The notes below the pieces were generated by a model that worked only from the letters and a program-made list of their open reading frames with translations, did not search any database and was not told where the DNA came from. From Abyssibius sp040880065 (GTDB taxonomy: Bacteria; Pseudomonadota; Alphaproteobacteria; Rhodobacterales; Rhodobacteraceae): DNA of 64,000 nucleotides. Where the stretch lies: positions 3,953-67,952 of the forward strand of contig JBBDJE010000059.1 in the NCBI GenBank assembly GCA_040880065.1. Direction: 5' to 3'. Positions 27,030-35,550 of the stretch are shown one piece after another. The translations under genes were made by a program, and so were the position numbers. Positions within the stretch are counted from its first letter, which is position 1, and each line of letters starts with the position of its first letter.

Positions 27030-27449
27030 ACGAATCACCACGTCTACCCGCGAAATCTCGGTGTTTTCCGGCGGTGTTGGCAGGCCTTCGATCTGAATGG
27101 CCGAAATGGGTGCATCTGAAAGATGCCCGTCATCTTCCCAATAGTAATGCGGGTGATGGTCGGTGCGGGTATCAAAATAGCTGCGATGCCCGTCTACGGT
27201 AATTTCATGCATCAAGCCAGCATCGCAAAACGCGCGTAGCGTGTTGTAGACCGTCGCCAATGAGACCGATTGGTCACCGGCGGCGGCGGCTTCATGCAGG
27301 CTTTCGGCGGTGACATGGCGGTCACGCCCATCACCCACCAGCAAAGCGGCCAGAGTCAAACGCTGCCGCGTCGGGCGCAGCGCCGCACCGGTTAGCCAAT
27401 CGGCGGCCCGTTCGTCTGGGCGCAGCTGGTTTTTTTGCTCATGTCGCAT
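27015..27449 (-). CDS. irr: Iron response regulator Irr (Fur family)
   Basis: A 144-residue Fur-superfamily regulator. The DNA-binding part is LRPTRQRLTLAALL and SVSLATVYNTLRAFCDAGL, and the DHHPHYYWEDDGHL segment matches the histidine-rich heme/metal site of Irr. It lacks the C-terminal CxxC pairs of classical Fur. In alphaproteobacteria Irr represses heme and iron-using genes when iron is low and is destabilised by heme. It is divergent from fabA, a neighbourhood common in this class. Confidence 0.9.
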   Translation of the reverse strand: MRHEQKNQLRPDERAADWLTGAALRPTRQRLTLAALLVGDGRDRHVTAESLHEAAAAGDQSVSLATVYNTLRAFCDAGLMHEITVDGHRSYFDTRTDHHPHYYWEDDGHLSDAPISAIQIEGLPTPPENTEISRVDVVIRLRRR

Positions 27450-27624
27450 AATATTTCCCGCCTCACTGTTTAATTAACGCAAAAACCCCATATAGTTCCA
27501 GCGAAAAGCCTATCAGCCGTTTATATGCGGCGATATTGTGCAGGCAGCCCCGCTTGCACGCTAACCCTTGCGGGTGATAGGGAAAGAGCCAACACTGGCG
27601 CAAAGACTAAAGGAGCAGGGCTTG

Positions 27625-28131
27625 ATGCAAAACCGCCCGACCAGCATAGACTATAACGGGTTGCTAGAATGCGCGCGCGGCGAAATGTTCGGCCAAGGCA
27701 ATGCGCAACTACCCATGCCGCCCATGCTGATGATGGACCGAATTACCGAAATTTCCGCCGATGGTGGCCCGAATGGTCAGGGCCATGTTGTTGCCGAATT
27801 CGATATTAAACCCGACCTGTGGTTCTTCGCCTGCCATTTTATCGGCAACCCGATCATGCCCGGCTGCCTTGGGCTGGATGCCTTGTGGCAGATCACCGGC
27901 TTCAACCTTGGCTGGCGCGGCATGAAGGGGCGCGGCATGGCGCTGGGCGTGGGCGAGGTGAAATTCACCGGTATGGTCACCCCCGAAACCAAGCTCGTGC
28001 GCTACGAGGTGGATATGGTGCGGGTTATCGACCGCAAGTTGAAAATTGGGCGCGCGGATGGGCGCATGTATGCTGATGATGTGCATGTTTACACCGCGCT
28101 CGACATGAAAGTTGGCCTGTCGCAAGACTGA
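27625..28131 (+). CDS. fabA: 3-hydroxydecanoyl-ACP dehydratase/isomerase FabA
   Basis: Introduces the double bond that leads to unsaturated fatty acids by dehydrating 3-hydroxydecanoyl-ACP and isomerising the product. In the 168-residue product the catalytic His71 and Asp85 lie in the typical stretch ACHFIGNPIMPGCLGLDALW. The start at 27625 has AAGGAG upstream; an in-frame start at 27568 would add 19 residues not seen in the family. fabB follows 26 bp later. Confidence 0.96.
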   Translation: MQNRPTSIDYNGLLECARGEMFGQGNAQLPMPPMLMMDRITEISADGGPNGQGHVVAEFDIKPDLWFFACHFIGNPIMPGCLGLDALWQITGFNLGWRGMKGRGMALGVGEVKFTGMVTPETKLVRYEVDMVRVIDRKLKIGRADGRMYADDVHVYTALDMKVGLSQD

Positions 28132-28157
28132 TCAGACCAAAGCAAAGGAATTCCGCT

Positions 28158-29384
28158 ATGCGTCGCGTTGTCATCACCGGGCTGGGAATCGTTTCGTCAA
28201 TCGGCGTTTCGGCTGAAGAAGTGCTCGACTCACTGCAAGCCGGTCGCTCGGGCATCAGTTTTGCCGAAAGCTACGCCGAGCACGGCTTTCGCTCGCGTGT
28301 GCAGGGCCTGCCGAATATTGATGTGAGCGAGCATATCGACAAGCGCAACCTGCGCTTCATGGGCGATGGCGCTGCCTATAACTTCATCGCCATGGAGCAG
28401 GCCATTGCCGATGCCGGGCTTGAAGATAGCGATGTGTCCAACGAACGCACCGGCCTTGTCATGGGCTCGGGTGGGCCAAGCACAAAGAACCTGTTCAATG
28501 CGCATCAGATCGTGCTGAAAAACGGCGCGCCCAAGCGGATGGGCCCGTTCATGGTTACGCGCGGCATGTCCTCGACAAATTCGGCCTGTCTGGCGACGCC
28601 GTTCAAAATCAAGGGCGTGAACTATTCCATCACCTCGGCCTGTTCCACCTCGGCGCATTGCATTGGCAACGGGGTCGAGCAAATCCAGCTTGGCAAACAA
28701 GACGTGGTTTTTGCCGGTGGCGGCGAGGAACTGGATTGGACATTGTCCTGCCTGTTTGACGCCATGGGCGCGATGTCCTCCAAATATAACGATACACCGG
28801 AACTGGCCAGCCGCGCCTATGATGCCGACCGCGACGGTTTTGTCATTGCGGGCGGCGGCGGGGTCGTGGTGCTGGAAGAGCTTTCGCATGCGCAGGCACG
28901 CGGTGCAAAAATCTACGCCGAAGTCACCGGTTACGGCGCTACATCCGATGGTTATGACATGGTTTCACCCTCGGGCGAGGGTGGCGAGCGGTCCATGAAG
29001 CTTGCGCTTGGCACGATCGGTGATCGCAAGGTCACTTATATCAACAGCCACGGCACCTCGACCCCGGCCGGTGATGTCACCGAGATCGAGGCGATCCGCC
29101 GCGTTTTCGGTGAAGGTGCTACGCCGCCGGTATCGTCAACCAAATCGCTTACCGGGCATAGTTTGGGTGCGACAGGCGTGCAGGAAACCATATACTGCCT
29201 GCAAATGCTGCAGCACAATTTCATTGCAGCCAGCGCGAATATCCAAAATCTCGACCCTGCGCTAAAACCATCTGAAATTGTGACGACGCGACGCGACAAT
29301 GTTGAACACGACACGCTACTTTCGAACTCCTTCGGGTTCGGCGGCACGAACGCGACGCTCGCGCTCTCGAAATTTCATGGGTAA
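28158..29384 (+). CDS. fabB: 3-oxoacyl-ACP synthase I FabB
   Basis: Condensing enzyme that extends the cis-3-decenoyl-ACP made by FabA. The 408-residue product has the catalytic triad Cys162 (TSACSTSAHCIG), His298 (INSHGTSTPAGD) and His334 (LTGHSLGATG). GAGG-like AAAGGAA lies upstream. The direct fabA-fabB linkage supports FabB rather than FabF. fabI follows 5 bp later. Confidence 0.95.
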   Translation: MRRVVITGLGIVSSIGVSAEEVLDSLQAGRSGISFAESYAEHGFRSRVQGLPNIDVSEHIDKRNLRFMGDGAAYNFIAMEQAIADAGLEDSDVSNERTGLVMGSGGPSTKNLFNAHQIVLKNGAPKRMGPFMVTRGMSSTNSACLATPFKIKGVNYSITSACSTSAHCIGNGVEQIQLGKQDVVFAGGGEELDWTLSCLFDAMGAMSSKYNDTPELASRAYDADRDGFVIAGGGGVVVLEELSHAQARGAKIYAEVTGYGATSDGYDMVSPSGEGGERSMKLALGTIGDRKVTYINSHGTSTPAGDVTEIEAIRRVFGEGATPPVSSTKSLTGHSLGATGVQETIYCLQMLQHNFIAASANIQNLDPALKPSEIVTTRRDNVEHDTLLSNSFGFGGTNATLALSKFHG

Positions 29385-29389
29385 TTATC

Positions 29390-30181
29390 ATGGCTGAACT
29401 GATGCGCGGCAAACGTGGGCTGGTGATGGGTGTCGCAAACGACCGCTCGATCGCCTGGGGCATTTCCAAGGCGTTGGCGGCGGAAGGCGCGGAACTCGCC
29501 TTCACCTATCAGGGCGAAGGTTTTGGCAAACGCGTGCTGCCACTGGCGCAAAGCCTTGGCTCCAACACGGTGATCGAGGCCGATGTGCAGGATCCCGCTT
29601 CGCTTGACCGCGCCTTTGGCGAATTGGCAAAAACCTGGGGCAGCATCGACTTTCTGATCCACGCCATCGCCTATTCCGACAAGGATGAGCTGACAGGCCG
29701 CTTTTTGAATACCTCCCGCGCCAATTTCCTCAACTCGCTGGATATTTCCTGTTATTCGCTGGTTGATGTGGCACGCCGCGCAGCACCGCTGATGAAGCAG
29801 GGCGGCAGCATCGTTACGCTGACCTATATGGGCAGCCAGCGGGTTATACCGAATTACAACGTGATGGGCGTAGCCAAGGCGGCGCTTGAAGCCACCGTGC
29901 GCTACCTCGCAAATGACCTTGGCCCCGACGGGATTCGTGTAAACGCCGTTTCCCCCGGCCCGATGAAAACGCTGGCCGGCGCTGCGATTGGCGGCGCGCG
30001 CAAGGTTTACCGTGCAACCGAAGAAAACGCGCCTTTGCGCAGCAATGCCAGCCTGGAAAGCTGCGGTGCCATGAGCATGTTCTTATGTTCGGACATGGCG
30101 GCGCATACTACGGGCGAAGTGATCTATGTCGATGGCGGCTACCATGTCATGGGCATGGCGCAGCCCGAAAACTTAACCTGA
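29390..30181 (+). CDS. fabI: Enoyl-ACP reductase (NADH) FabI
   Basis: Carries out the last reduction of each elongation cycle. The 263-residue product is an atypical short-chain dehydrogenase with cofactor segment GKRGLVMGVANDRSIAWGI and the Tyr-x6-Lys catalytic pair in NYNVMGVAKAALEA. This spacing is diagnostic of FabI, the target of triclosan-type inhibitors. It completes a fabA-fabB-fabI cluster next to irr. Confidence 0.95.
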   Translation: MAELMRGKRGLVMGVANDRSIAWGISKALAAEGAELAFTYQGEGFGKRVLPLAQSLGSNTVIEADVQDPASLDRAFGELAKTWGSIDFLIHAIAYSDKDELTGRFLNTSRANFLNSLDISCYSLVDVARRAAPLMKQGGSIVTLTYMGSQRVIPNYNVMGVAKAALEATVRYLANDLGPDGIRVNAVSPGPMKTLAGAAIGGARKVYRATEENAPLRSNASLESCGAMSMFLCSDMAAHTTGEVIYVDGGYHVMGMAQPENLT

Positions 30182-30219
30182 TCAATGGAGGCGCGGGCAA
30201 GTGGCCGTGGCTAGATAAC

Positions 30220-30906
30220 ATGCCGATTACCACATGTATTTTTGATGCTTACGGAACCTTGTTTGATGTTGCGGCCGCCGCACGGCAAGTGGCGGATGAG
30301 CCGGGAAATGAAGAATTTTCTGCCAAATGGCCTGAAATTGCACGCACATGGCGCGACAAACAGTTGCAATATTCATGGCTGCGCGCAGTGGCCGACGCCC
30401 ATAAAGATTTTTGGCAGGTCACGCAGGATTCGCTTGATTTCACGCTTGAAGCGCATGGGTTTACCTCGGCTTCGCTGCGCCAGCGCCTGCTCGATCTTTA
30501 CTGGAAGCTCAAAGCTTTTGGCGAAGTGCCCGATATGCTCGCCGCGCTGAAAAATCAGGGGATGGTCACGGGCATCTTGTCCAACGGTTCGCCCGATATG
30601 CTGGATGCCGCGGTAGAATCGGCGGGCATTGCGCACTGGCTTGATGTTGTGCTGAGTGTCGAAGATGTCGGCGTGTTCAAGCCGCACCGCTGGGTTTATG
30701 ACCTTGTCGGCAGCCATTTTGGCAGTCAGGCAAGCGAGGTTTTGTTCATTTCCTCAAACGGTTGGGATGCAGCACATGCCGCCGGTTACGGGTTTAAAAC
30801 CGTGTGGGTGAACCGTGCGGATGATCCGGTTGACCGGTTTGACTGGTCGCCCGACCATGTGATGACCGACCTGACAGGCATTCCCGAACTGGCGGCCTCT
30901 CTTTGA
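30220..30906 (+). CDS. Haloacid dehalogenase type II (HAD superfamily)
   Basis: A 228-residue HAD hydrolase of the L-2-haloacid dehalogenase type. The nucleophile Asp lies in CIFDAYGTLFDVAAAA, motif II is LSNGSPDML, the motif III lysine is in VFKPHRWVYDL and motif IV is FISSNGWDAAHA. The SSNGWD form is the dehalogenase-type variant. The start at 30220 has no strong ribosome site and a longer frame overlapping fabI exists, so the N-terminus is somewhat uncertain. Natural substrate unknown. Confidence 0.85.
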   Translation: MPITTCIFDAYGTLFDVAAAARQVADEPGNEEFSAKWPEIARTWRDKQLQYSWLRAVADAHKDFWQVTQDSLDFTLEAHGFTSASLRQRLLDLYWKLKAFGEVPDMLAALKNQGMVTGILSNGSPDMLDAAVESAGIAHWLDVVLSVEDVGVFKPHRWVYDLVGSHFGSQASEVLFISSNGWDAAHAAGYGFKTVWVNRADDPVDRFDWSPDHVMTDLTGIPELAASL

Positions 30907-31724
30907 AACCTTTCCACACCGCCGACGGGTTGCAGCTGGATTATACCGATCAGGGCCAAGGCCCCGCCGTGCTGTGCCTGCCCGGCCTGACCCGCGATCT
31001 GTACGATTTCGATGAGCTTGCTGCTACGCTTACCAGCGTGCGCCTGCTGCGCCTTACACCGCGCGGGCGGCGCGGGTCAGACTGGGCGGAGCACCCTACA
31101 AGTTACAATATAGCCGCAGAATCGGCGGATTCCGTGGCATTTCTCGACTTTTTGGGGGTGGAGAAGGCGGTTGTGATCGGCACCTCGCGCGGCGGGTTGC
31201 AGGCCATGGCTATGGCCGCCACCGTGCCCGAACGGCTTGCCGGTGTCGTGCTCAATGACATTGGCCCCGAGCTTGCGCCAGACGGGCTGGGCCGGATCAT
31301 GGATTATCTGGGCATTGCTCCGCGCGCCCAGACCCTGCCCGACCTTGTGGCCGCACTTCAGGCGAATATGGGCGCAGGTTTTCCCGGCCTTTCGGCTGAA
31401 AAGTGGAGCGCGCTCGCGCGGCGCTGGTTTGATGTCCGCGACGATGGCATCGGGCTGACCTATGACCCCAAAATTCGCGACGCGGTGATCGCGCAAAGTG
31501 CTACGCCCGTGCCTGACCTATGGCCATTGTTTGACCTTTTACCCACCCCGCTGGCCGTTATCCGCGGTGCCAATTCCGATTTGCTGACCGCTGAAACCGT
31601 TGCCCGCATGAAGGCCCGCCGCCCCGGCCTGATAACAGCCGAGGTGCGGGACCGTGGCCATGTGCCGTTTCTGGATGAGCCGGAATCGCGCGCCGCCATC
31701 CACGCCGTTCTGGAGCAGATATGA
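30903..31724 (+). CDS. Alpha/beta hydrolase
   Basis: A 273-residue alpha/beta-hydrolase-fold enzyme. The oxyanion-side motif LPGLTRDLYDFDELA follows strand 3, the nucleophile elbow is VIGTSRGGLQAMAMA (Ser in GTSRGG), and the late histidine is in RDRGHVPFLDEP. The start is TTG at 30903, overlapping the HAD stop by 4 bp (TTGA), so the two are probably translationally coupled. Its 3' end overlaps the dehydratase start by 4 bp. Substrate not predictable. Confidence 0.83.
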   Translation: MKPFHTADGLQLDYTDQGQGPAVLCLPGLTRDLYDFDELAATLTSVRLLRLTPRGRRGSDWAEHPTSYNIAAESADSVAFLDFLGVEKAVVIGTSRGGLQAMAMAATVPERLAGVVLNDIGPELAPDGLGRIMDYLGIAPRAQTLPDLVAALQANMGAGFPGLSAEKWSALARRWFDVRDDGIGLTYDPKIRDAVIAQSATPVPDLWPLFDLLPTPLAVIRGANSDLLTAETVARMKARRPGLITAEVRDRGHVPFLDEPESRAAIHAVLEQI

Positions 31725-32692
31725 GCACGATTGAGATGATAAATGCCGCGCGCGACCGCATCGCGGACCATGTGCGCCAAACGCCCGTTCTGACCTCGCC
31801 GTTTCTCGATAAGATTGCCGGGCGGCGTGTGCTGGTCAAGGCCGAGTGTTTGCAGCTTACTGGCAGCTTCAAGTTTCGCGGCGGATATTCCGCGCTATCG
31901 GGCATTTCCGAGGCGCAGCGGGCAGGCGGCGTCATCGCCTATTCCAGCGGCAACCATGCACAAGGCGTGGCACTGGCCGCCAAACTGCACGGGGTGGCGG
32001 CGGTGATTGTCATGCCTTCGGATGCCCCGAAGCTGAAAATTGACAACACCCGCGCCTTTGGTGCCGAGGTTGTGCTTTATGACCGTTTTGGTGAAGACCG
32101 CGACGCGATTGGCCAAAAACTTGCCACAGAGCGCGGGCTGACGCTGATTCGCCCCTATGACGAGCCGTTGGTGATTGCGGGGCAGGGCACGCTGGGGCTG
32201 GAGCTTGGCCCGCAACTGGCAAAACACGGCATGACATCGGGCGATGTGCTGGTGTGTTGCGGCGGCGGTGGGCTTACATCGGGCATTGCGCTCGCGCTGG
32301 CTGATGTTGCGCCCGGCCTGCGCGTGCGCCCGGTCGAGCCGGTGGGGTTTGACGATGTGGCCCGTTCGCTGGCCAGCGGCAGGATCGAGCATAATTCCGG
32401 CGATGCGCGCTCGATCTGCGATGCGATTGTCACGCCTGCCCCCGGCAATCTGACATTCCCGATTTTGCAAGCCCATTGCGGGCCGGGGCTGAGCGTTTCG
32501 GATGAAGACGCATTGCGCGCCGTTGCACTGGCCTTTCAACGCCTGAAAATCGTGGCCGAGCCGGGTGGCGCAGTGGCATTGGCGGCAGCACTGTTTCAGG
32601 CTGACGCGCTGGCGGGTGATGCTGTGGCTGTGGTGGTGACGGGTGGAAATGTGGATGGTGATGTGTTTGCGCAGGCGCTTGGCATGCTCTGA
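31721..32692 (+). CDS. Threonine/serine dehydratase-family PLP enzyme
   Basis: A 323-residue fold-type II PLP enzyme. The cofactor lysine is in LTGSFKFRGGYSAL, the phosphate-binding glycine loop is VCCGGGGLTSG and the substrate loop is AYSSGNHAQGVALA. It lacks the C-terminal regulatory ACT-like domain of biosynthetic IlvA, so it is a catabolic-type serine/threonine dehydratase or a related lyase (for example hydroxyaspartate ammonia-lyase). It is the last of three overlapping genes. Confidence 0.85.
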   Translation: MSTIEMINAARDRIADHVRQTPVLTSPFLDKIAGRRVLVKAECLQLTGSFKFRGGYSALSGISEAQRAGGVIAYSSGNHAQGVALAAKLHGVAAVIVMPSDAPKLKIDNTRAFGAEVVLYDRFGEDRDAIGQKLATERGLTLIRPYDEPLVIAGQGTLGLELGPQLAKHGMTSGDVLVCCGGGGLTSGIALALADVAPGLRVRPVEPVGFDDVARSLASGRIEHNSGDARSICDAIVTPAPGNLTFPILQAHCGPGLSVSDEDALRAVALAFQRLKIVAEPGGAVALAAALFQADALAGDAVAVVVTGGNVDGDVFAQALGML

Positions 32693-32733
32693 TCGTGCTG
32701 CATGTCGTTCTGCGGCGGGCCTGCTGGGCGGTT

Positions 32734-32757
32734 GCTGCCGCGCCGGGGCGCGGCAGC
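32734..32757. terminator. GC-rich hairpin between convergent genes
   Basis: GCTGCCGCGCC (32734-32744) and GGCGCGGCAGC (32747-32757) form a perfect inverted repeat in the short space between two convergent genes. There is no T-tract on either strand. The position fits a bidirectional transcription end, but the missing T-tract keeps this tentative. Confidence 0.4.
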
Positions 32758-32785
32758 GTTCGGTTATCGTGACCGGGAACCGGGC

Positions 32786-35272
32786 CTAGCCGTCAACGCG
32801 GATAGTGGCGTTGGCTGGGTCATAGGGGCTGTCCTCAACGATCTCGGCATCCCAAAGCTGGTTGAGCATTTTGACCTTGAGTTTCTGGCCCACGACCGCA
32901 AGGTCGGGGCGGACATAGCCCATGCCGATGGATTTGCCAAAATGCACCGAATAGCCGCCCGAGGTAAGGCGGCCGATTTTGACATCGCCATCAAACAGCG
33001 CCTCGCGGCCCCATGGGTCGCAGCCATCCGGGCCGTCGATCAGCAGGGTCACGCATTTGGCGCGGATGCCCGTGGCCTCCATTTTAGCCTTGCCCTGAAA
33101 GTCTTTTCCAAGGTCGACAAAGCGCGGCAGGTCGGCTTCCAGCGGGGTGGCGTCGCGGCCAAGTTCCGTGCCAAAGGCGCGATAGGATTTTTCCTGCCGC
33201 AGCCAGTTTTGCGCCCGCGCGCCCACCAGCTTCATGCCGAATTCCGCCCCGGCCTTTTCCAACTGGTCAAACAGATAGTTCTGCATTTCGATCGGGTGGT
33301 GCAACTCCCAGCCAAGCTCGCCGGTATAAGCGACGCGAATGGCGTTGACAGGGCACATGCCAAGCTCGATCTGCCGCGCCGAAAGCCATGGGAAGCGCTT
33401 GTTGGACAGCGCGGTTTCAGGGTCGGCATCGCGGATAAGTTTTTTCAGCACATCGCGCGACTTTGGCCCGGCAATGGCGAACACCCCCCATTGCGTGGTG
33501 ACGTTCTGCACCTCGATGCGGCCAAACTCGGCTTGCTTGTCGGCCACGCATTTGCGCAGATAATCGGCGTCATAGGCTGTCCACGCCCCGGCGGAGACGA
33601 GGTAATATTCATCATCCTTCATGCGCACGATGGTGTACTCGGTGCGTGTCGTGCCGGTTGGCGTTAGTGCATAGGTCAGGTTGATGCGGCCAACTTTGGG
33701 CAGTTTATTGGTCGTGAACCAGTCAAGGAAAGCGGTTGCGCCGGGGCCTTTGACAACATGTTTGGTGAAGGCCGTGGCGTCGATCAACCCGACGCTTTGC
33801 CGGATGGCTTTCGCCTCTTCCAGCGCATATTGCCACCAGCCGCCACGGCGAAAGCTGCGCGCCGCGTGGTCGTCAAAACCCATCGGGGCGAAATAGTTTG
33901 GGCGTTCCCAACCATTGACCTGGCCAAATTGTGCGCCACGCGCCGCTTGGCGGTCATAGGCGGGCGAGGTGCGCAGCGGGCGGGCGGCCGGGCGTTCTTC
34001 ATCGGGGTGGTGGAGGATGTAGACATGGTCATAGCATTCCTCGTTCTTGCGCATGGCGTATTCGGTGGTCATCCAATCGCCAAAACGCTTGGGATCGAGG
34101 CTGGCCATGTCGATCTCGGCTTCGCCATTCACCATCATCTGGGCAAGGTAATAGCCTGTGCCGCCTGCCGCCGTAATGCCAAAGGAAAAACCCTCGGCCA
34201 GCCACATGTTGCGCAGGCCGGGGGCCGGGCCAACCAGCGGGTTGCCATCGGGCGTGTAGCAGATCGGGCCGTTGAAATCATCCTTCAACCCGCTTTCCTC
34301 GCATGAAGGTATGCGGTGGATCATCGCCATATACTGTTCTTCGATGCGCTCTAGCTCCAGCGGGAAGAGATCGGCGCGGAAACTGTCGGGCACGCCATAT
34401 TCAAAGCGGGCGGGGGCGTCTTTTTCATAAACCCCCAGAATCCAGCCGCCGCGTTCCTCACGCACATAAGATTGCGCATCGGCGTCGCGGATGACGGGGT
34501 GCTCGGGGTTGGTCTTGCGCCATTCCATCAGTGCCGGGTCTTGCTCCATCACGATAAACTGGTGTTCCACCGGGATGGCGGGGATTTTAATGCCAAGCTG
34601 GCGTGCGGTGCGCTGGGCGTGGTTGCCAGTAGCTGTCACCACATGTTCGGCGCGGATTTCGAAAGTTTCTTCGCCCGCCACAAGGTTGCCGCCGCGCTCC
34701 ACCATCTTGGTGCCGCGCACGATCCATTCGGCCCCCGTCCATTCATAGCTGTCAACCTGCAGCTTGCGGTAAATCTCGGCCCCGTGCTGGCGCGCGCCCT
34801 TGGCCATGGCCTGGGTCACATCGGCGGGGTTAATATAGCCGTCTTCGGTGTGGTAAAGCGCGCCCTTCAGGTCTTCGGTGCGGATCAGCGGCCAGCGGGA
34901 TTTGATCTCGTCCGGGGTCAGAAATTCATACTTGATGCCCACCGAATCAGCGGTCGAAGCATAGAGCATATACTCATCCATACGCGCATCGGTCTGGGCC
35001 ATGCGCAGGTTGCCAACCACCGAAAAGCCCGCATTCAACCCGGTTTCGGCTTCAAGCTGCTTGTAAAAATCAACCGAATACTGGTGGATATGGCTGGTGG
35101 CATAGCCCATGTTGAACAAAGGCAGCAGGCCGGCGGCGTGCCATGTGGACCCTGATGTCAGCTCGTCACGCTCGATCAGCACCGTTTCCCAGCCCGCCTT
35201 GGCCAGATGATAGGCAATGCCCGCGCCCACGGCGCCACCGCCAACGACCAGTGCTTTAACTTGGGTTTTCAT
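32786..35272 (-). CDS. FAD-dependent dimethylglycine/sarcosine dehydrogenase family protein with GcvT domain
   Basis: An 828-residue demethylating dehydrogenase. The FAD-binding motif is VGGGAVGAGIAYHL, and STWHAAGLLP contains His45 at the position of covalent flavin attachment in DMGDH/SARDH. The N-terminal DAO-type domain (1-400) is followed by a linker domain and a C-terminal GcvT-like tetrahydrofolate domain (about 460-828) that captures the one-carbon unit as methylene-THF. Dimethylglycine, sarcosine or a related N-methyl amine is the likely substrate. No betaine-pathway neighbours are present, so the exact substrate is open. Confidence 0.87.
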   Translation of the reverse strand: MKTQVKALVVGGGAVGAGIAYHLAKAGWETVLIERDELTSGSTWHAAGLLPLFNMGYATSHIHQYSVDFYKQLEAETGLNAGFSVVGNLRMAQTDARMDEYMLYASTADSVGIKYEFLTPDEIKSRWPLIRTEDLKGALYHTEDGYINPADVTQAMAKGARQHGAEIYRKLQVDSYEWTGAEWIVRGTKMVERGGNLVAGEETFEIRAEHVVTATGNHAQRTARQLGIKIPAIPVEHQFIVMEQDPALMEWRKTNPEHPVIRDADAQSYVREERGGWILGVYEKDAPARFEYGVPDSFRADLFPLELERIEEQYMAMIHRIPSCEESGLKDDFNGPICYTPDGNPLVGPAPGLRNMWLAEGFSFGITAAGGTGYYLAQMMVNGEAEIDMASLDPKRFGDWMTTEYAMRKNEECYDHVYILHHPDEERPAARPLRTSPAYDRQAARGAQFGQVNGWERPNYFAPMGFDDHAARSFRRGGWWQYALEEAKAIRQSVGLIDATAFTKHVVKGPGATAFLDWFTTNKLPKVGRINLTYALTPTGTTRTEYTIVRMKDDEYYLVSAGAWTAYDADYLRKCVADKQAEFGRIEVQNVTTQWGVFAIAGPKSRDVLKKLIRDADPETALSNKRFPWLSARQIELGMCPVNAIRVAYTGELGWELHHPIEMQNYLFDQLEKAGAEFGMKLVGARAQNWLRQEKSYRAFGTELGRDATPLEADLPRFVDLGKDFQGKAKMEATGIRAKCVTLLIDGPDGCDPWGREALFDGDVKIGRLTSGGYSVHFGKSIGMGYVRPDLAVVGQKLKVKMLNQLWDAEIVEDSPYDPANATIRVDG

Positions 35273-35420
35273 CTAACACTCCGATTCCAGATGGTTTGGT
35301 GCAAGCTATCATCCAGAACACCGCCTCTAACTTGCGAGCGCCCGACCAGATGGCATCTGCTACCGACATGCGCGCCATTCTGGTGCCGCATTTTGCGCTG
35401 CAGATACCCCTGGCACACCC

Positions 35421-35448
35421 TTGGGGGAATGATTTTGTGGCTTACAAT
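35421..35448 (+). promoter_or_regulatory. Weak sigma-70-like promoter candidate upstream of the M3 peptidase gene
   Basis: TTGGGG (35421-35426), a 16-bp spacer and TACAAT (35443-35448) lie about 100 bp before the peptidase start. The -10 matches five of six consensus bases and the -35 only three. The rest of the 278-bp gap between the divergent dehydrogenase and peptidase genes shows no other element I can name. Confidence 0.35.
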
Positions 35449-35550
35449 AGTTTTGCCTTCAATTACTTTGCGAAAATGATTGGCCTGTCGTTTGCGTTGC
35501 GGCGGCCGGAGCGCCACTTGCGCAAGAATAGACACCACGAGGAGCCAGAT

